From positions 4,703,501 to 4,767,500 of the forward strand of contig NZ_CP060295.1 of the NCBI RefSeq assembly GCF_014302995.1: DNA of 64,000 nt, given 5' to 3'. This stretch comes from Variovorax sp. PAMC26660 (GTDB lineage: Bacteria > Pseudomonadota > Gammaproteobacteria > Burkholderiales > Burkholderiaceae_C). The translations under genes and the position numbers were made by a program. The notes under the pieces were generated by a model. It made no database searches. It worked only from the letters and a program-made list of their open reading frames with translations, and was not told the DNA's origin. Positions 15,178 through 24,673 of the stretch are shown here, one piece after another (the stretch's first letter is position 1; every line of letters begins with the position of its first letter).

Positions 15178-15876
15178 TCAGTCGGGAGCCGCAGGCCCAC
15201 GCAAGGCGGCCAGGCAGAACTGCACGACGATCTCGCTCAACTGGCTCGAGGTGGGGCGCTGCGTTGCCGATATCGGCAGCTTGCGGCCCTGCACAGTCAG
15301 TGTCGCCAGACCATGCGTCGCCGCCCAGACGGCGAATGCCAGCTCTTCTTCGCTGAGTGTTCCGACCCGGGCACCGGGAAGAATCAACGCCACTGCGTTT
15401 CTCAGCAATTGGAAGGACGCACCGCTGGCCTGCAACAGGTCGGGGTACTGATCGCGGCGCACGATCTGCGGGCTGAACATCAGGTGAAAGCGGGCAGGGT
15501 GCGCCTGGGCGAACTCGACGTATCCCAGGATCACCGCCCGCAGCCGCGCCGGGCCATCGTTGGCGTCCACCGAGTCCAGGCGCGTCATGCGCAACGACAC
15601 CATGTCGCGGAAGGCCTGTGCCGCGATGGCCGCAAGCAGCCCGTTCCGGTCCTTGAAGTGATGGGCAGGGGCGCCCTGGGAAACGCCGGCAAGCCTGGCG
15701 GCCGCGCGCATGCTCATGCCGGCGATGCCTTTCGTATCGAGCAGGTGGGTGCCCCACGCAATGAGCGATGCGCGCAGGTCGCCGTGATGCCACTGGCCTT
15801 CAGGCTTGGTGCTCCCCTCGGCAGGGGGCCTGGGCGCAGCCCTCGACGGGCATTTTGCTGCTGCCGGTTTTGTCAT
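15178..15876 (-). CDS. TetR family regulator with WHG-type C-terminal domain
   Basis: 232 residues. After a Pro/Ala-rich N-terminal stretch comes GQWHHGDLRASLI, the typical opening of TetR proteins with a WHG domain, then the helix-turn-helix MRAAARLAGVSQGAPAHHFK. It lies 73 bases downstream of the carotenoid-oxygenase gene on the same strand, so it may be the last gene of that operon and regulate it; an inverted repeat at 20039-20057 is a candidate operator. The start could be internal, since the first 25 residues are low-complexity. Confidence 0.85.
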   Translation of the reverse strand: MTKPAAAKCPSRAAPRPPAEGSTKPEGQWHHGDLRASLIAWGTHLLDTKGIAGMSMRAAARLAGVSQGAPAHHFKDRNGLLAAIAAQAFRDMVSLRMTRLDSVDANDGPARLRAVILGYVEFAQAHPARFHLMFSPQIVRRDQYPDLLQASGASFQLLRNAVALILPGARVGTLSEEELAFAVWAATHGLATLTVQGRKLPISATQRPTSSQLSEIVVQFCLAALRGPAAPD

Positions 15877-15949
15877 AGGTCGAGCGATGTGTCCGTGGAC
15901 ACCGGGTCACTTCAAACCGCTCATTTTGCCGTTCGGCAATGGGCCTGCG

Positions 15950-17371
15950 TCAAGCCTCGGAGCGCCAGTTGCCGTGGAAGCCCGCAGGCACGCGGTGCGA
16001 CAGGTGGGCCAGCGCGACAGGGCCCGCCGCCAGGTCGGTGGCGTTGAAGACGGCCAGGTCGCTGCGGTTGTCCGCGCCGCGCCAGATGACCGACAGCAAC
16101 CAGCCGTCGCCTTCCTCGGCATCGGCATGGCGCGGCACGAAGATGGGCTCGCCGCAGTGGTCGCCCTCGGGCGGCTGCCAGCGCACGATGCCTCCGCTGG
16201 ACAGGTCGATGTGGGCCAGGCCGCCGCGAGAGTGATGGCCCTTGATGGCCTCGGTGACCGCGGAGGCGCAGTAGTAGCCGTGCCGATAGGGGCGCATGGC
16301 GAAGCGCTCGTCGAGGCGGGGGAATTCGCCGGGGAGGTCGTCCAGCGGCTGCTCCCGGTAGGTTCTCGACGCACCGGCCAAATCAAAGGTCCAGCGCACG
16401 AGCCGCGCCGTGGGCGGCCGCTCGGATGAAGGTCGGCCGTCGGGCAGCGGAAAGAGCGGCGCCACCTCGTACTTCATCATGTCGCAGACGATTTTTCCAT
16501 CTTCAGTGTCGAACCCGTTCATCGGATGGAACACGTAGCTCGGGTCCCCGGTGAACCAGCGAACGTCCGCTGCCGTGCCGTTGCGGGGAACGATGCCGAT
16601 GTGCGTGCCCTTGTCCGGCTCCCACGCATACCCCGGGCGTCCGCTTTGCACGCGCTCCATCGATCCCGTCAGCGGGAAGATCGGAAACAGCACGTGCGTG
16701 CGCGTGACCACGAAGTCGTGAACCATGCTGGGGAAGGGGGCCACGATGTGCATCGAGCTTTGCAGCTTCCCTGCGCGGTCGACGACGTGCAGCATCAGGT
16801 CGGGCGTGAAAGGTCCGCGCGCGGCATAGCCGAAGAAGACCATCTCGCCGGTGACCGGGTCCATCTTCGGGTGCGCGGTCATGGGGCCGGAGAGCTTGCC
16901 CGCGAAGTCGTGATAGCCGCGCGGCTCCAGCGACACCGGGTCCACCTCGAACGGGGCGTGCACCTCTTCGAGCGCAAGCAGCCGGTCGCCGTGCCACACG
17001 ATGTTGGTGTTGGCCACCGTGGAGTTCAGCTCCAATATCCTGGGGTCGCTCAGGTGCCTGCTGCCCAGCGATCCGGTCATTCCCTCGCCGTGTTCGTTTT
17101 CCATGGACCATTTCGGCGTGCGCACCCAGCGGTTGCGGTAGGCCACGCGCCCGTTGTCGATGTGGAATGCATGCAGCATGCCGTCGCCGGAGAACCAGTG
17201 GTAGCGCCCCCGGGGAGCGAACTGCGGGTTGGGTCCGTTGCGATAGAGCGTTCCCCGCAGGCCCGGCGGCATCTCGCCGGTGATCGGCAGATTCGGCGCA
17301 TCGCTCTCCGCATGAAGCGGGGCGTAGTAGCCGCACAGGAAGGGATCGTCGGTGGGGAATGCCTGGGCCAT
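15950..17371 (-). CDS. Carotenoid cleavage oxygenase family protein
   Basis: 473 residues, the normal length for bacterial members of this seven-bladed-propeller family. The four iron-binding histidines are visible: His167 (TAHPKMDP), His218 (MVHDFVV), His282 (FHPMNGFD) and His466 (GFHGNW). The enzymes use non-haem Fe(II) and O2 to split an olefinic bond in carotenoids, lignostilbenes, resveratrol or isoeugenol. The neighbouring acyl-CoA ligase and nitronate monooxygenase-type gene suggest degradation of a plant aromatic or terpenoid rather than pigment synthesis; there are no carotenoid biosynthesis genes here. Confidence 0.9.
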   Translation of the reverse strand: MAQAFPTDDPFLCGYYAPLHAESDAPNLPITGEMPPGLRGTLYRNGPNPQFAPRGRYHWFSGDGMLHAFHIDNGRVAYRNRWVRTPKWSMENEHGEGMTGSLGSRHLSDPRILELNSTVANTNIVWHGDRLLALEEVHAPFEVDPVSLEPRGYHDFAGKLSGPMTAHPKMDPVTGEMVFFGYAARGPFTPDLMLHVVDRAGKLQSSMHIVAPFPSMVHDFVVTRTHVLFPIFPLTGSMERVQSGRPGYAWEPDKGTHIGIVPRNGTAADVRWFTGDPSYVFHPMNGFDTEDGKIVCDMMKYEVAPLFPLPDGRPSSERPPTARLVRWTFDLAGASRTYREQPLDDLPGEFPRLDERFAMRPYRHGYYCASAVTEAIKGHHSRGGLAHIDLSSGGIVRWQPPEGDHCGEPIFVPRHADAEEGDGWLLSVIWRGADNRSDLAVFNATDLAAGPVALAHLSHRVPAGFHGNWRSEA

Positions 17372-17432
17372 GGGGTGTCTCCGTTCTTCTGGGGTGGGAA
17401 CTCAGTGACGACGCGGTCGAAGCCGGTGCGGC

Positions 17433-18431
17433 CTATGCGGGCTCGGCGACGCGATCGCGCGCAGCGGCTGTGCGGTCCAGCAAGGCGTTGCGCGCGGCGT
17501 GGTATTCGTTGGCAAAGCGGTCGATCAGGTCGGCGGCATGCGGGATGTCCCCCAGCACGCCGATGCCCTGTCCGCAGCCCCAGATTTCTTTCCAGGCCTT
17601 GGGCTTCTGGCCGTCCGAGCCGAAGTTCATCTTCGACGGATCGCTGGTCGGCAGATTCTCGGGATCGAGCCCTGCAGCTTCCAGCGAGGGCTTCAGGTAG
17701 TTGCCGTGGACACCGGTGATGAGGTTGGTGTGGATCACGTCGCGCGCCGCGCATTCTGTGATCATCTTCTTGTAGCCGTCCACGGCGTTGGCTTCCTGCG
17801 TGGCGATGAAGGCCGAGCCGATGTAGGCCATGTCCGCGCCCATGGCCAATGCCGACAGGATCGACCGACCGGATGCAATGGAGCCCGACAGAAGCAGCGG
17901 ACCGTCGAACCACTGGCGAATCTCCTGCACGAGCGCGAAGGGCGACTGCGTGCCCGCATGGCCACCGGCGCCAGCGGCGACCGCGATCAGGCCGTCGGCA
18001 CCTTTCTCGATCGCCTTGTGTGCAAAGGCGTTGTCGATCACGTCATGCAGCACGATGCCGCCGTAGCTGTGCACGGCCTCATTGATCTCGGGGCGCGCGC
18101 CCAGCGACGTGATCACGATCGGCACCTTGTAGCGCACGCACACTTCCATGTCGTGATCGAGCCGGTCGTTCGAGCGGTGCACGATCTGGTTGACCGCGAA
18201 GGGGGCCGAAGGCCGCTCCGGATGGCGAAGGTCGTGTTCGTGCAGTTCGCTCGTGATGCGATCGAGCCACTCGGCCAGCGCGGTGGTCGGCCGTGCGTTC
18301 AGTGCCGGGAACGATCCGACGATGCCGGCCTTGCACTGCGCGATCACGAGGTCGGGGTTGGAGATGATGAACAGCGGCGACGCCATCACGGGAATGCGAA
18401 GGCGCTGCGACAGGATGGGGGGAAGGCTCAT
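17433..18431 (-). CDS. Nitronate monooxygenase-family FMN enzyme
   Basis: 332 residues from the ATG at 18431 (AAGGAG ten bases upstream). TIM-barrel NMO signatures are clear: PVMASPLFIISNPDLVIAQ, IVITSLGARPE, GADGLIAVAAGAGGHAGTQ (FMN phosphate loop with the conserved His) and ALAMGADMAYIGSAFIAT. Characterised relatives oxidise propionate-3-nitronate or 2-nitropropane; others act as enoyl reductases or have unknown roles. It lies between an acyl-CoA ligase and the carotenoid-oxygenase gene in one operon, so the physiological substrate may be a CoA thioester rather than a nitronate. Confidence 0.87.
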   Translation of the reverse strand: MSLPPILSQRLRIPVMASPLFIISNPDLVIAQCKAGIVGSFPALNARPTTALAEWLDRITSELHEHDLRHPERPSAPFAVNQIVHRSNDRLDHDMEVCVRYKVPIVITSLGARPEINEAVHSYGGIVLHDVIDNAFAHKAIEKGADGLIAVAAGAGGHAGTQSPFALVQEIRQWFDGPLLLSGSIASGRSILSALAMGADMAYIGSAFIATQEANAVDGYKKMITECAARDVIHTNLITGVHGNYLKPSLEAAGLDPENLPTSDPSKMNFGSDGQKPKAWKEIWGCGQGIGVLGDIPHAADLIDRFANEYHAARNALLDRTAAARDRVAEPA

Positions 18432-18474
18432 GCTTGGAACTCCTTGAAAACTGGAATGTGGATGGCGCGCGGTC

Positions 18475-19977
18475 TCAGATGGCACGCGCTGTTTTTTGCC
18501 AGTGCGGATCACGCAACAGGCGCTTGAAAATCTTGCCGGTGTCCTCGCGCGGCAGCGATGCGTGAATCTCGACGACGCGCGGCACCTTGTAGTTGGCGAT
18601 GCGCTCCCGCAGGAAGGACTGAACCTCGCTCGCCTCGATTCGGCAGCCGGGCCGAGGCTGAACGGCCGCGGCCAGGCCTTCACCGAACTCGGCATCGGGA
18701 ATGCCGAAGACGGCGCAATCCGCAACGCCCGGCATGGCCTGCAGAACCGATTCGATCTCCGCGGGATAGATGTTCACGCCGCCCGAGATCACCATGTCCG
18801 ACTTGCGGTCGCAGATGTAGAGGAAGCCTTCCTCGTCGAGGTAGCCGATGTCGCCCAGGGTGATGAGGCCGTCGCGCTCGATGGCGGTGCGCGCCTCGGG
18901 CCGGTTGATGTAGGTGAAGTCGGGTGCGGCGTGCTGGCGGACGTAGATCAGGCCCGTCTCGCGTGTTGGCACCGCCTGGCCCTGCTCGTCGAGGATGCGG
19001 ACCCGGGCGTGCGGGAGCGGCCGGCCGGCGGAGCCGCGATGCGTCTGCCAGGCGTGGGCATCGATGAACGTCGTGTAGCCTGCCTCGCTCGATCCGTAGG
19101 CTTCCGTGACGATGGGCCCGAGCCAATCGATCATCGATTGCTTGAGCGCGGGTGGACACGGCGATCCTGTGGATGCGATCTGCCGCAGCGACGAAAGATC
19201 GTGACGCGCGCGATCGGCCGGCTCCATGGCGAGCAGGCGCTGGTACATGGTCGGCACCAGGTAGGCATGCGTGACGCGATGCTGTGCGATGAGCGAGAGC
19301 GCACGCTCTGCATCGAAGCGGGGCTCGAGCACCAGGGTGGCGCCCAGCTTGCAGATGTGCGCAAGGTAGGTCATGGACGCGCTGTGATAGATCGGCGCGG
19401 AGAGGTATGCGACGACGTCGGGTCCGGTGCCGTAGACGATGTCGGTGACCTGCTGCAGGTCGCGCTCCATGCCGGTGCGCTGGTTCTCGGGCGCGGAGAT
19501 CCGGCGCACGCCCTTGGGCTTGCCGGTGGTGCCGGAGGTGTAGGCAATCGCACCGTGCGACATCCCCGAACGCGCAGGCATCGCAGGAAGGCCTGCGCCG
19601 AAGTCGGTCCAGCTCACTGCGGGATGCGCGGCGCTGTCGGCGCACGGCACCGCGATGACCTCGACGCCGTCAGGCAGGCCTTCGCTGATCTGCGGCAGCA
19701 GGTCCTGGTGCACGAAGAGCGCGCGAGCACCGCTGTCGACCAGCACGTGATTGGCTTCCAGTGCCTTGAAGTGCCAGTTGACCGATGCGAGATAAAGGCC
19801 CGCATGGCGGCATGCGAGCACCAGTGCCACGTACTCCGGCCCGTTGCGCAGCATGGCTGCGATGGTGCTGCCCTCGTTGCACTCGAGCGCATGAAGACCG
19901 GCGAGCACGCGGTCTATTTCAGCCTTCATCCAGTCGCGCGAGTACGCGCGTCCGCCAAACCAGAGCGTTGGAATCAT
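18475..19977 (-). CDS. Acyl-CoA synthetase (class I AMP-forming ligase)
   Basis: 500 residues. Motifs: IAYTSGTTGKPKGVRR, EAYGSSEAGYTTF, GLITLGDIGYLDEEG, the hinge CDRKSDMVISGGVNIYPAEIE and the C-terminal Lys in PREDTGKIFKR. It is somewhat short at the N terminus compared with fatty-acyl ligases but complete in all motifs. It is the first gene of a minus-strand operon leading into the NMO and carotenoid-oxygenase genes. It may activate the carboxylate substrate or the acid released by oxidative cleavage. Confidence 0.9.
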   Translation of the reverse strand: MIPTLWFGGRAYSRDWMKAEIDRVLAGLHALECNEGSTIAAMLRNGPEYVALVLACRHAGLYLASVNWHFKALEANHVLVDSGARALFVHQDLLPQISEGLPDGVEVIAVPCADSAAHPAVSWTDFGAGLPAMPARSGMSHGAIAYTSGTTGKPKGVRRISAPENQRTGMERDLQQVTDIVYGTGPDVVAYLSAPIYHSASMTYLAHICKLGATLVLEPRFDAERALSLIAQHRVTHAYLVPTMYQRLLAMEPADRARHDLSSLRQIASTGSPCPPALKQSMIDWLGPIVTEAYGSSEAGYTTFIDAHAWQTHRGSAGRPLPHARVRILDEQGQAVPTRETGLIYVRQHAAPDFTYINRPEARTAIERDGLITLGDIGYLDEEGFLYICDRKSDMVISGGVNIYPAEIESVLQAMPGVADCAVFGIPDAEFGEGLAAAVQPRPGCRIEASEVQSFLRERIANYKVPRVVEIHASLPREDTGKIFKRLLRDPHWQKTARAI

Positions 19978-20038
19978 CTTGTCTCCTGTTGCCGAGCCGT
20001 TGTGGCGGCGGCTTCGATGGGCGGATCGTAAGCCGTTT

Positions 20039-20057
20039 AACTAGTCATTGTCTAGTT
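20039..20057. promoter_or_regulatory. Inverted repeat upstream of ligase-NMO-oxygenase operon
   Basis: AACTAG (20039-20044), spacer TCATTGT, CTAGTT (20052-20057), perfect 6-bp arms, starting 61 bases upstream of the ligase start codon. A TetR-type operator is likely, perhaps for the regulator at 15178-15876. Confidence 0.55.
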
Positions 20058-20341
20058 GGTGATGAAAACGCACCGAATGCCGGTGTGAAAGACGGTTTCG
20101 CGCGACGTCATGGTTTGGCCGACATGCGCTATCGCAGCGGCGTGGACTGGTTTGGTCCTTCATTGCCTTCAAGGTGAATGGGGATGGTCGACTCTTGAGA
20201 TCGGACGGAAATATGGCCGAGCTGAGATACAACCCCTCCTTAAATGCACCGAAATGGGGGTTTTGAGCCGAATTGGTTCGTCAATCCTGCAAAATGCACG
20301 ATCCGCATAAGGTTATGCACTGATTTGGAAGAAGGATTGGA
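20058..20341. other. Divergent intergenic region upstream of gdhA
   Basis: No coding frame that I can support. It includes a palindrome GCATAAGGTTATGC at 20305-20318, 24 bases before the gdhA ATG, which may be a regulator site or part of the leader. GGAAGAAGGATTGG immediately before the ATG provides the ribosome binding site. Confidence 0.4.
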
Positions 20342-21685
20342 ATGAAGCACGCATCCGTCGGGGGTTTCCTGGCACATGTCGCACAACGCAACCCCGGACA
20401 GCCCGAGTACCTGCAGGCCGTGACCGAAGTGATGGAAAGCCTCTGGCCGTACATCGAGCAGCACCCGAAATACGTTGCCCACAGCCTGCTGGAACGCCTC
20501 GTGGAGCCTGAGCGCGTGATCATGTTCCGCGTGTCCTGGGTCGACGACCACGGTGAAGTGCAGGTCAACCGCGGCTTTCGCATTCAGCACAGCCTGGCCA
20601 TCGGGCCGTACAAGGGCGGCATGCGCTTTCATCCGTCGGTCAACCTGTCGATCCTCAAGTTCCTGGCCTTCGAGCAGACCTTCAAGAACGCGCTGACCAC
20701 GCTGCCCATGGGCGGCGGCAAGGGCGGCGCCGACTTCGACCCGAAGGGCAAGAGCCAGGGCGAGGTGATGCGTTTCTGCCAGGCCTTCGTGAGCGAACTG
20801 TTCCGCCACATCGGTTCGGACACCGACGTGCCCGCGGGTGACGTGGGTGTGGGTGGACGCGAAGTCGGCTTCATGGCCGGCATGGTCAAGAAGCTCACCA
20901 ACCGCGCCGACTGCGTGTTCACCGGCAAGGGCCTGAGCTTCGGCGGCTCGCTGATCCGGCCCGAGGCCACTGGCTACGGCAACGTCTACTTCGCGCAGGA
21001 AATGCTCAAGCGCAAGGGCCGAAGCTTCGAGGGCATGCGCGTGAGCGTCTCGGGGGCGGGCAACGTGGCGCAATACACGATCGAGAAGGCACTTGCGCTG
21101 GGCGCCAAGGTGGTCACCGTGTCGGACTCCAGTGGCACCGTGGTCGACGAGGACGGCTTCACCACCGAGAAGCTGGCGGTGCTGATGGATGTAAAGAACC
21201 ACCTCTACGGCCGCGTGAGCGACTACGCCGAACGCACCGGCACCCGTTTCGTGGCCGGCGCAACGCCGTGGCATGTGCCGGTCGATGTCGCGCTGCCGAG
21301 CGCCACGCAGAACGAACTCAACCAGGAAGACGCGCGCACGCTGGTGAAGAACGGCGTGATCTGCGTGGCCGAGGGTGCGAACATGCCCTCGACCATGGAG
21401 GCCGTGAAAGTGCTCGAGAGCCACGGCGTGCTCTATGCGCCCGGCAAGGCGAGCAACGCAGGTGGCGTGGCGACCTCGGGGCTGGAGATGAGCCAGAACG
21501 CAGCGCGCCTGTCATGGACGCGCGACGAGGTCGATGCGCGCCTGCTGCAGATCATGCAAGGCATCCACGAGTCCTGCCTGCACTACGGCGCACGCAAGGA
21601 CGGCAGCGTGAGCTACGTCGATGGCGCGAACATCGCGGGCTTCGTGCGTGTGGCCGATGCGATGCTGGCGCAAGGGGTGGTCTGA
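20342..21685 (+). CDS. gdhA: NADP-type glutamate dehydrogenase
   Basis: 447 residues, exactly the length of the hexameric bacterial NADP-dependent enzyme. The N-terminal domain has IGPYKGGMRFHPSVN and the catalytic-Lys loop LPMGGGKGGADFDPKGKS (Lys127); the NAD(P) domain has SGAGNVAQYTIEKA. It interconverts 2-oxoglutarate plus ammonium and glutamate in the cytoplasm, chiefly for ammonium assimilation. It is monocistronic, with a small conserved gene convergent downstream. GAAGG lies a few bases before the ATG. Confidence 0.96.
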   Translation: MKHASVGGFLAHVAQRNPGQPEYLQAVTEVMESLWPYIEQHPKYVAHSLLERLVEPERVIMFRVSWVDDHGEVQVNRGFRIQHSLAIGPYKGGMRFHPSVNLSILKFLAFEQTFKNALTTLPMGGGKGGADFDPKGKSQGEVMRFCQAFVSELFRHIGSDTDVPAGDVGVGGREVGFMAGMVKKLTNRADCVFTGKGLSFGGSLIRPEATGYGNVYFAQEMLKRKGRSFEGMRVSVSGAGNVAQYTIEKALALGAKVVTVSDSSGTVVDEDGFTTEKLAVLMDVKNHLYGRVSDYAERTGTRFVAGATPWHVPVDVALPSATQNELNQEDARTLVKNGVICVAEGANMPSTMEAVKVLESHGVLYAPGKASNAGGVATSGLEMSQNAARLSWTRDEVDARLLQIMQGIHESCLHYGARKDGSVSYVDGANIAGFVRVADAMLAQGVV

Positions 21686-21707
21686 GGCGCTTTTCTTGCA
21701 GGCCCGG

Positions 21708-21947
21708 TCAGAGTTCGATGAATGCGGAGGTGGCCTTGTTCAAGGCCAGTTTTCCCTTGGCGGTGATCGACTCCACCTGGGCCAGCTGACGGATCGCGCG
21801 CGCGTCGGGCGTGCGGTCCGAAGGCGGAATGAATGCAGTCACCAACTCGGCCGCACGCAACACGCGCAGCCTGTCGATGTCTGCGGGCGTGTGGACGACG
21901 TATGGCAATTTCTGCTCGGAAAGAGCCCGAAGAAATTCCATGGACAT
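21708..21947 (-). CDS. Small conserved protein of unknown function
   Basis: 79 residues; AAGGAG lies about nine bases before the ATG at 21947, so the gene is real. The product is soluble, with segments SEQKLPYVVHTPADIDRLRVLRAA and AIRQLAQVESITAKGKLALN that suggest a small mixed alpha/beta or winged-helix-like protein. No metal motif or signal peptide. The family is not one I can name. Confidence 0.65.
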   Translation of the reverse strand: MSMEFLRALSEQKLPYVVHTPADIDRLRVLRAAELVTAFIPPSDRTPDARAIRQLAQVESITAKGKLALNKATSAFIEL

Positions 21948-22109
21948 GGTCCGTCTCCTTGTCGTGATGGCGGTTCGGACATTGTGCGCAAAAACAATTA
22001 GCTGCGTCTAATCCCTGCGGCGCGCATGCCTTTCGGGGCGTGTACCGAAGTGTTCTTTTCGGTTTGCAGAAGAGACGAAGGTGCCGGTTTGTTTCTGGCC
22101 GCTGCCGCG

Positions 22110-23231
22110 TCAGTTGCGGGTCTGGATCGGCCACGCCGTGGTGTCCGGCATCAGGATGTGCCACAGCACCGGATCGATGCCGTCGAAGGTCGCGCGATAG
22201 CGATCCGAAAGCCGCCCTTCGCCGGTCACGTCGCGGATCACGATGCCGTCGATGCGGCCTGCGTGGGCGCGCATCACTTGCGCATAGATCTCTGGATCGG
22301 CCTCGCCCGAGTCGCCCACCAGCACGAAGCGGCGTTGCGGAAATTCGGTGAACAGCCGCTCGATCACGCCGAGCTTGTGCGCGCGCGAATCTTCGTCGCC
22401 GGGAATCAGCGTGCGCCATGTCGTGCTCTCGCGCAGGTGCATGCTTCCCTCGGGAAAATCGGCGCCGCGAATGAAATCGGAGAGTGCCGGATACAACTGG
22501 ATCGGGCTGGCCGACAGGTAGTGAAAACGCGTGTCGGGTGTCTTTGCCAATGCGCGGTAATACGCCGCCATGCCGGGCGTGGCCTCGAAGCGGCGCGCGA
22601 AGGTATTGAGCAGCATCTCGCGCCGGTCGCGCACCTGCGTGTGCTTGATGGTGTCGTCGATGTCCGAAATGATCGATACGCCTTGCGCGGGCACGATCAG
22701 GGACTGACCTTTGAAGCGATGCAGCAATTCGCCGGGGCCGGTCACGCCGTGGAACTGCTGCCATTCCTGCAAGGCCGATGTGCGCGGCGCATCGATCACC
22801 ACGCGCAGGTTACTGCGGCCGTCCTTGCCCGAGGGCGGCATCGCGATGCGGGTCGGCACGCCGTCGAAGGCAATGTCGATCAGCTTGCCTTCTTCGGACT
22901 CGGCATGAAACAGCGCGGTGCGCTGGTTGAAGCGCAGCCGCGCGGCAGGCGACAGCTTCTTCAGGCTCAGGCCGAGGTAGCGAGCGAAGGCGGCGTTGAG
23001 TCCCCAGCGATGCTCACGCTCGAAGATCCAGGCATGAACGTCGACCTCAAGCCGGCCATCTGCGGTGGGGCGCGCCGTGCCCGTCATGAAGAGCGCTTCT
23101 TCATCGGGCTCGAGCGGTTTCGCGGCGGGCAGTGCCTGCAGCGGCGCAAGGCCCGCGAGCAGCGCTGCGCCAGCCACCACGGACCGGCGTCGCAGAGCCG
23201 GGCGCGGTGGGCTGTGCGGGCCGTCGCTCAT
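22110..23231 (-). CDS. App1-family phosphatase-like protein with Tat-type signal
   Basis: 373 residues from an ATG overlapping the folA stop (four bases shared). The N terminus, RRRSVVAGAALLAGL, looks like a twin-arginine signal. The C-terminal half has the HAD-type motif ISDIDDTIKHTQ (Asp190, Asp192), then YLSASPIQLYP and FVLVGDSGEADPEIY, as in DUF2183/App1 phosphatidate phosphatases. It probably hydrolyses a phosphoester such as phosphatidate outside the cytoplasm. The coupling to folA and thyA is odd and has no obvious metabolic reason. Confidence 0.82.
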   Translation of the reverse strand: MSDGPHSPPRPALRRRSVVAGAALLAGLAPLQALPAAKPLEPDEEALFMTGTARPTADGRLEVDVHAWIFEREHRWGLNAAFARYLGLSLKKLSPAARLRFNQRTALFHAESEEGKLIDIAFDGVPTRIAMPPSGKDGRSNLRVVIDAPRTSALQEWQQFHGVTGPGELLHRFKGQSLIVPAQGVSIISDIDDTIKHTQVRDRREMLLNTFARRFEATPGMAAYYRALAKTPDTRFHYLSASPIQLYPALSDFIRGADFPEGSMHLRESTTWRTLIPGDEDSRAHKLGVIERLFTEFPQRRFVLVGDSGEADPEIYAQVMRAHAGRIDGIVIRDVTGEGRLSDRYRATFDGIDPVLWHILMPDTTAWPIQTRN

Positions 23232-23749
23232 GTCTTGGTGGCGTCGATGCGTTCGTAGGTCACGAAGCTGAAAGGCAGGCCTTCCTTGGCCGACACATGC
23301 GCTTCGCGTTGTGTCTCGTGCCATGCGCCGGCATCGAGTGCGGGCGCATGGGCATCGCCTTCGTAGTCGCGCGCGATCTCGGTCACGACCGCGCGTTGCG
23401 CGAAGGGCTCGGCCTCGGCATAGATCTGCGCGCCGCCGATCACCCACACCTCGGCCGCCTGCCGTTGCTCGCAGAGCGACAGCGCCTCTTGCAGGCCGCC
23501 CACATGCTGCGCGCCTTCGGCACGCCAGTCGGCCTGCCGCGTGACGACGATGTTCTGCCGGCCCGGCAGCGGACGAAAGCGCGGCGGCAGCGAATCCCAG
23601 GTCTTGCGGCCCATGATCACCGGTGCGCCCGCAGTCTGCTGCTTGAAATGCGCCATGTCTTCGGGCAGGTGCCAGGGGATGGTGTTGTGGGCGCCGATCA
23701 CGCCGTTGGCGGCGCGGGCGAAGATGAGGTTGATGCGGGGTGTGCTCAT
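23228..23749 (-). CDS. folA: Dihydrofolate reductase
   Basis: 173 residues beginning MSTPRINLIFARAANGVIG. Hallmarks: the Met20-loop region IGAHNTIPWHLPEDMAHFK, PVIMGRKTWDSLP (NADPH contact) and EVWVIGGAQIYAEA. It reduces dihydrofolate to tetrahydrofolate with NADPH. The frame is open far upstream, but that is antisense overlap with thyA. It starts six bases after the thyA stop, forming the common thyA-folA pair, and its stop overlaps the App1-like start. Confidence 0.95.
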   Translation of the reverse strand: MSTPRINLIFARAANGVIGAHNTIPWHLPEDMAHFKQQTAGAPVIMGRKTWDSLPPRFRPLPGRQNIVVTRQADWRAEGAQHVGGLQEALSLCEQRQAAEVWVIGGAQIYAEAEPFAQRAVVTEIARDYEGDAHAPALDAGAWHETQREAHVSAKEGLPFSFVTYERIDATKT

Positions 23750-23754
23750 CCTGC

Positions 23755-24597
23755 TCACACCGCCACTGGCGCCTTGATCGGATCGCCGTGCCGGTAGTCC
23801 AGCACCTCGAAGTCTTCGTACTGGTAGTCGAAGATCGAAGCCGGCTTGCGCTTGATGTTCAGCGTGGGGTACGGGTAGGGCGTGCGGCTCAGTTGCAGCG
23901 CCACCTGTTCGGCGTGGTTGCTGTAGATGTGGCAGTCGCCACCGGTCCAGATGAAGTCGCCCACGTCCAGGTCGCACTGCTGCGCCACCATGTGCGTGAG
24001 CAGCGCGTAGCTGGCGATGTTGAATGGCACGCCCAGGAAGATGTCGGCGCTGCGTTGGTAGAGCTGGCAGCTCAGCTTGCCGCGCTCGCCGGGGGCCTGT
24101 GCCGGTGCCACGTAGAACTGGAAGAAGGCATGGCAAGGCATCAGCGCCATCTTCGACAGCTCGGCCACGTTCCATGCGCTCACGATGATGCGGCGCGAAT
24201 CGGGGTTGGTCTTCAGCGTCTTGATGACGTCCGAGATCTGGTCGATGTGGCCGCCGTCGGGCGTGGGCCAACTGCGCCACTGCACGCCGTACACCGGGCC
24301 CAGGTCGCCGTCTTCGCGCGCCCATTCGTCCCAGATGCTGACGCCACGTTCCTTGAGCCAGTTGTTGTTGCTCGATCCGGTCAGGAACCACAGCAGTTCC
24401 TGGATGATGGATTTCAGGTGCACCTTCTTCGTGGTCACCAGCGGAAAGCCTTCGTTCAGGTCGAAGCGCATCTGGTGGCCGAACACGCTCTTGGTGCCGG
24501 TGCCGGTGCGGTCGCTTTTTTGCACGCCGTGGGTGTCCACGTGGCGCATGAAGTCTTCGTACTGGGAGCGGACGGGGCGATTGGGCGTGGAAGTCAT
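23755..24597 (-). CDS. thyA: Thymidylate synthase
   Basis: 280 residues. The phosphate-binding [11 protein letters not shown] loop, [18 protein letters not shown], the nucleophile Cys155 in [12 protein letters not shown] and the dUMP-binding [18 protein letters not shown] are all intact. It methylates dUMP with methylene-tetrahydrofolate; the product dihydrofolate is recycled by FolA encoded directly downstream. It diverges from the nitrile hydratase genes. Confidence 0.97.
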   Translation of the reverse strand: MTSTPNRPVRSQYEDFMRHVDTHGVQKSDRTGTGTKSVFGHQMRFDLNEGFPLVTTKKVHLKSIIQELLWFLTGSSNNNWLKERGVSIWDEWAREDGDLGPVYGVQWRSWPTPDGGHIDQISDVIKTLKTNPDSRRIIVSAWNVAELSKMALMPCHAFFQFYVAPAQAPGERGKLSCQLYQRSADIFLGVPFNIASYALLTHMVAQQCDLDVGDFIWTGGDCHIYSNHAEQVALQLSRTPYPYPTLNIKRKPASIFDYQYEDFEVLDYRHGDPIKAPVAV

Positions 24598-24673
24598 GGG
24601 AGGAGGAAGAAGGTGTTTGGCGGGCCGGGCCGGGTGTTTCGAATTTTAAGTGCCTGGGCTTAGCATGGCGGGC

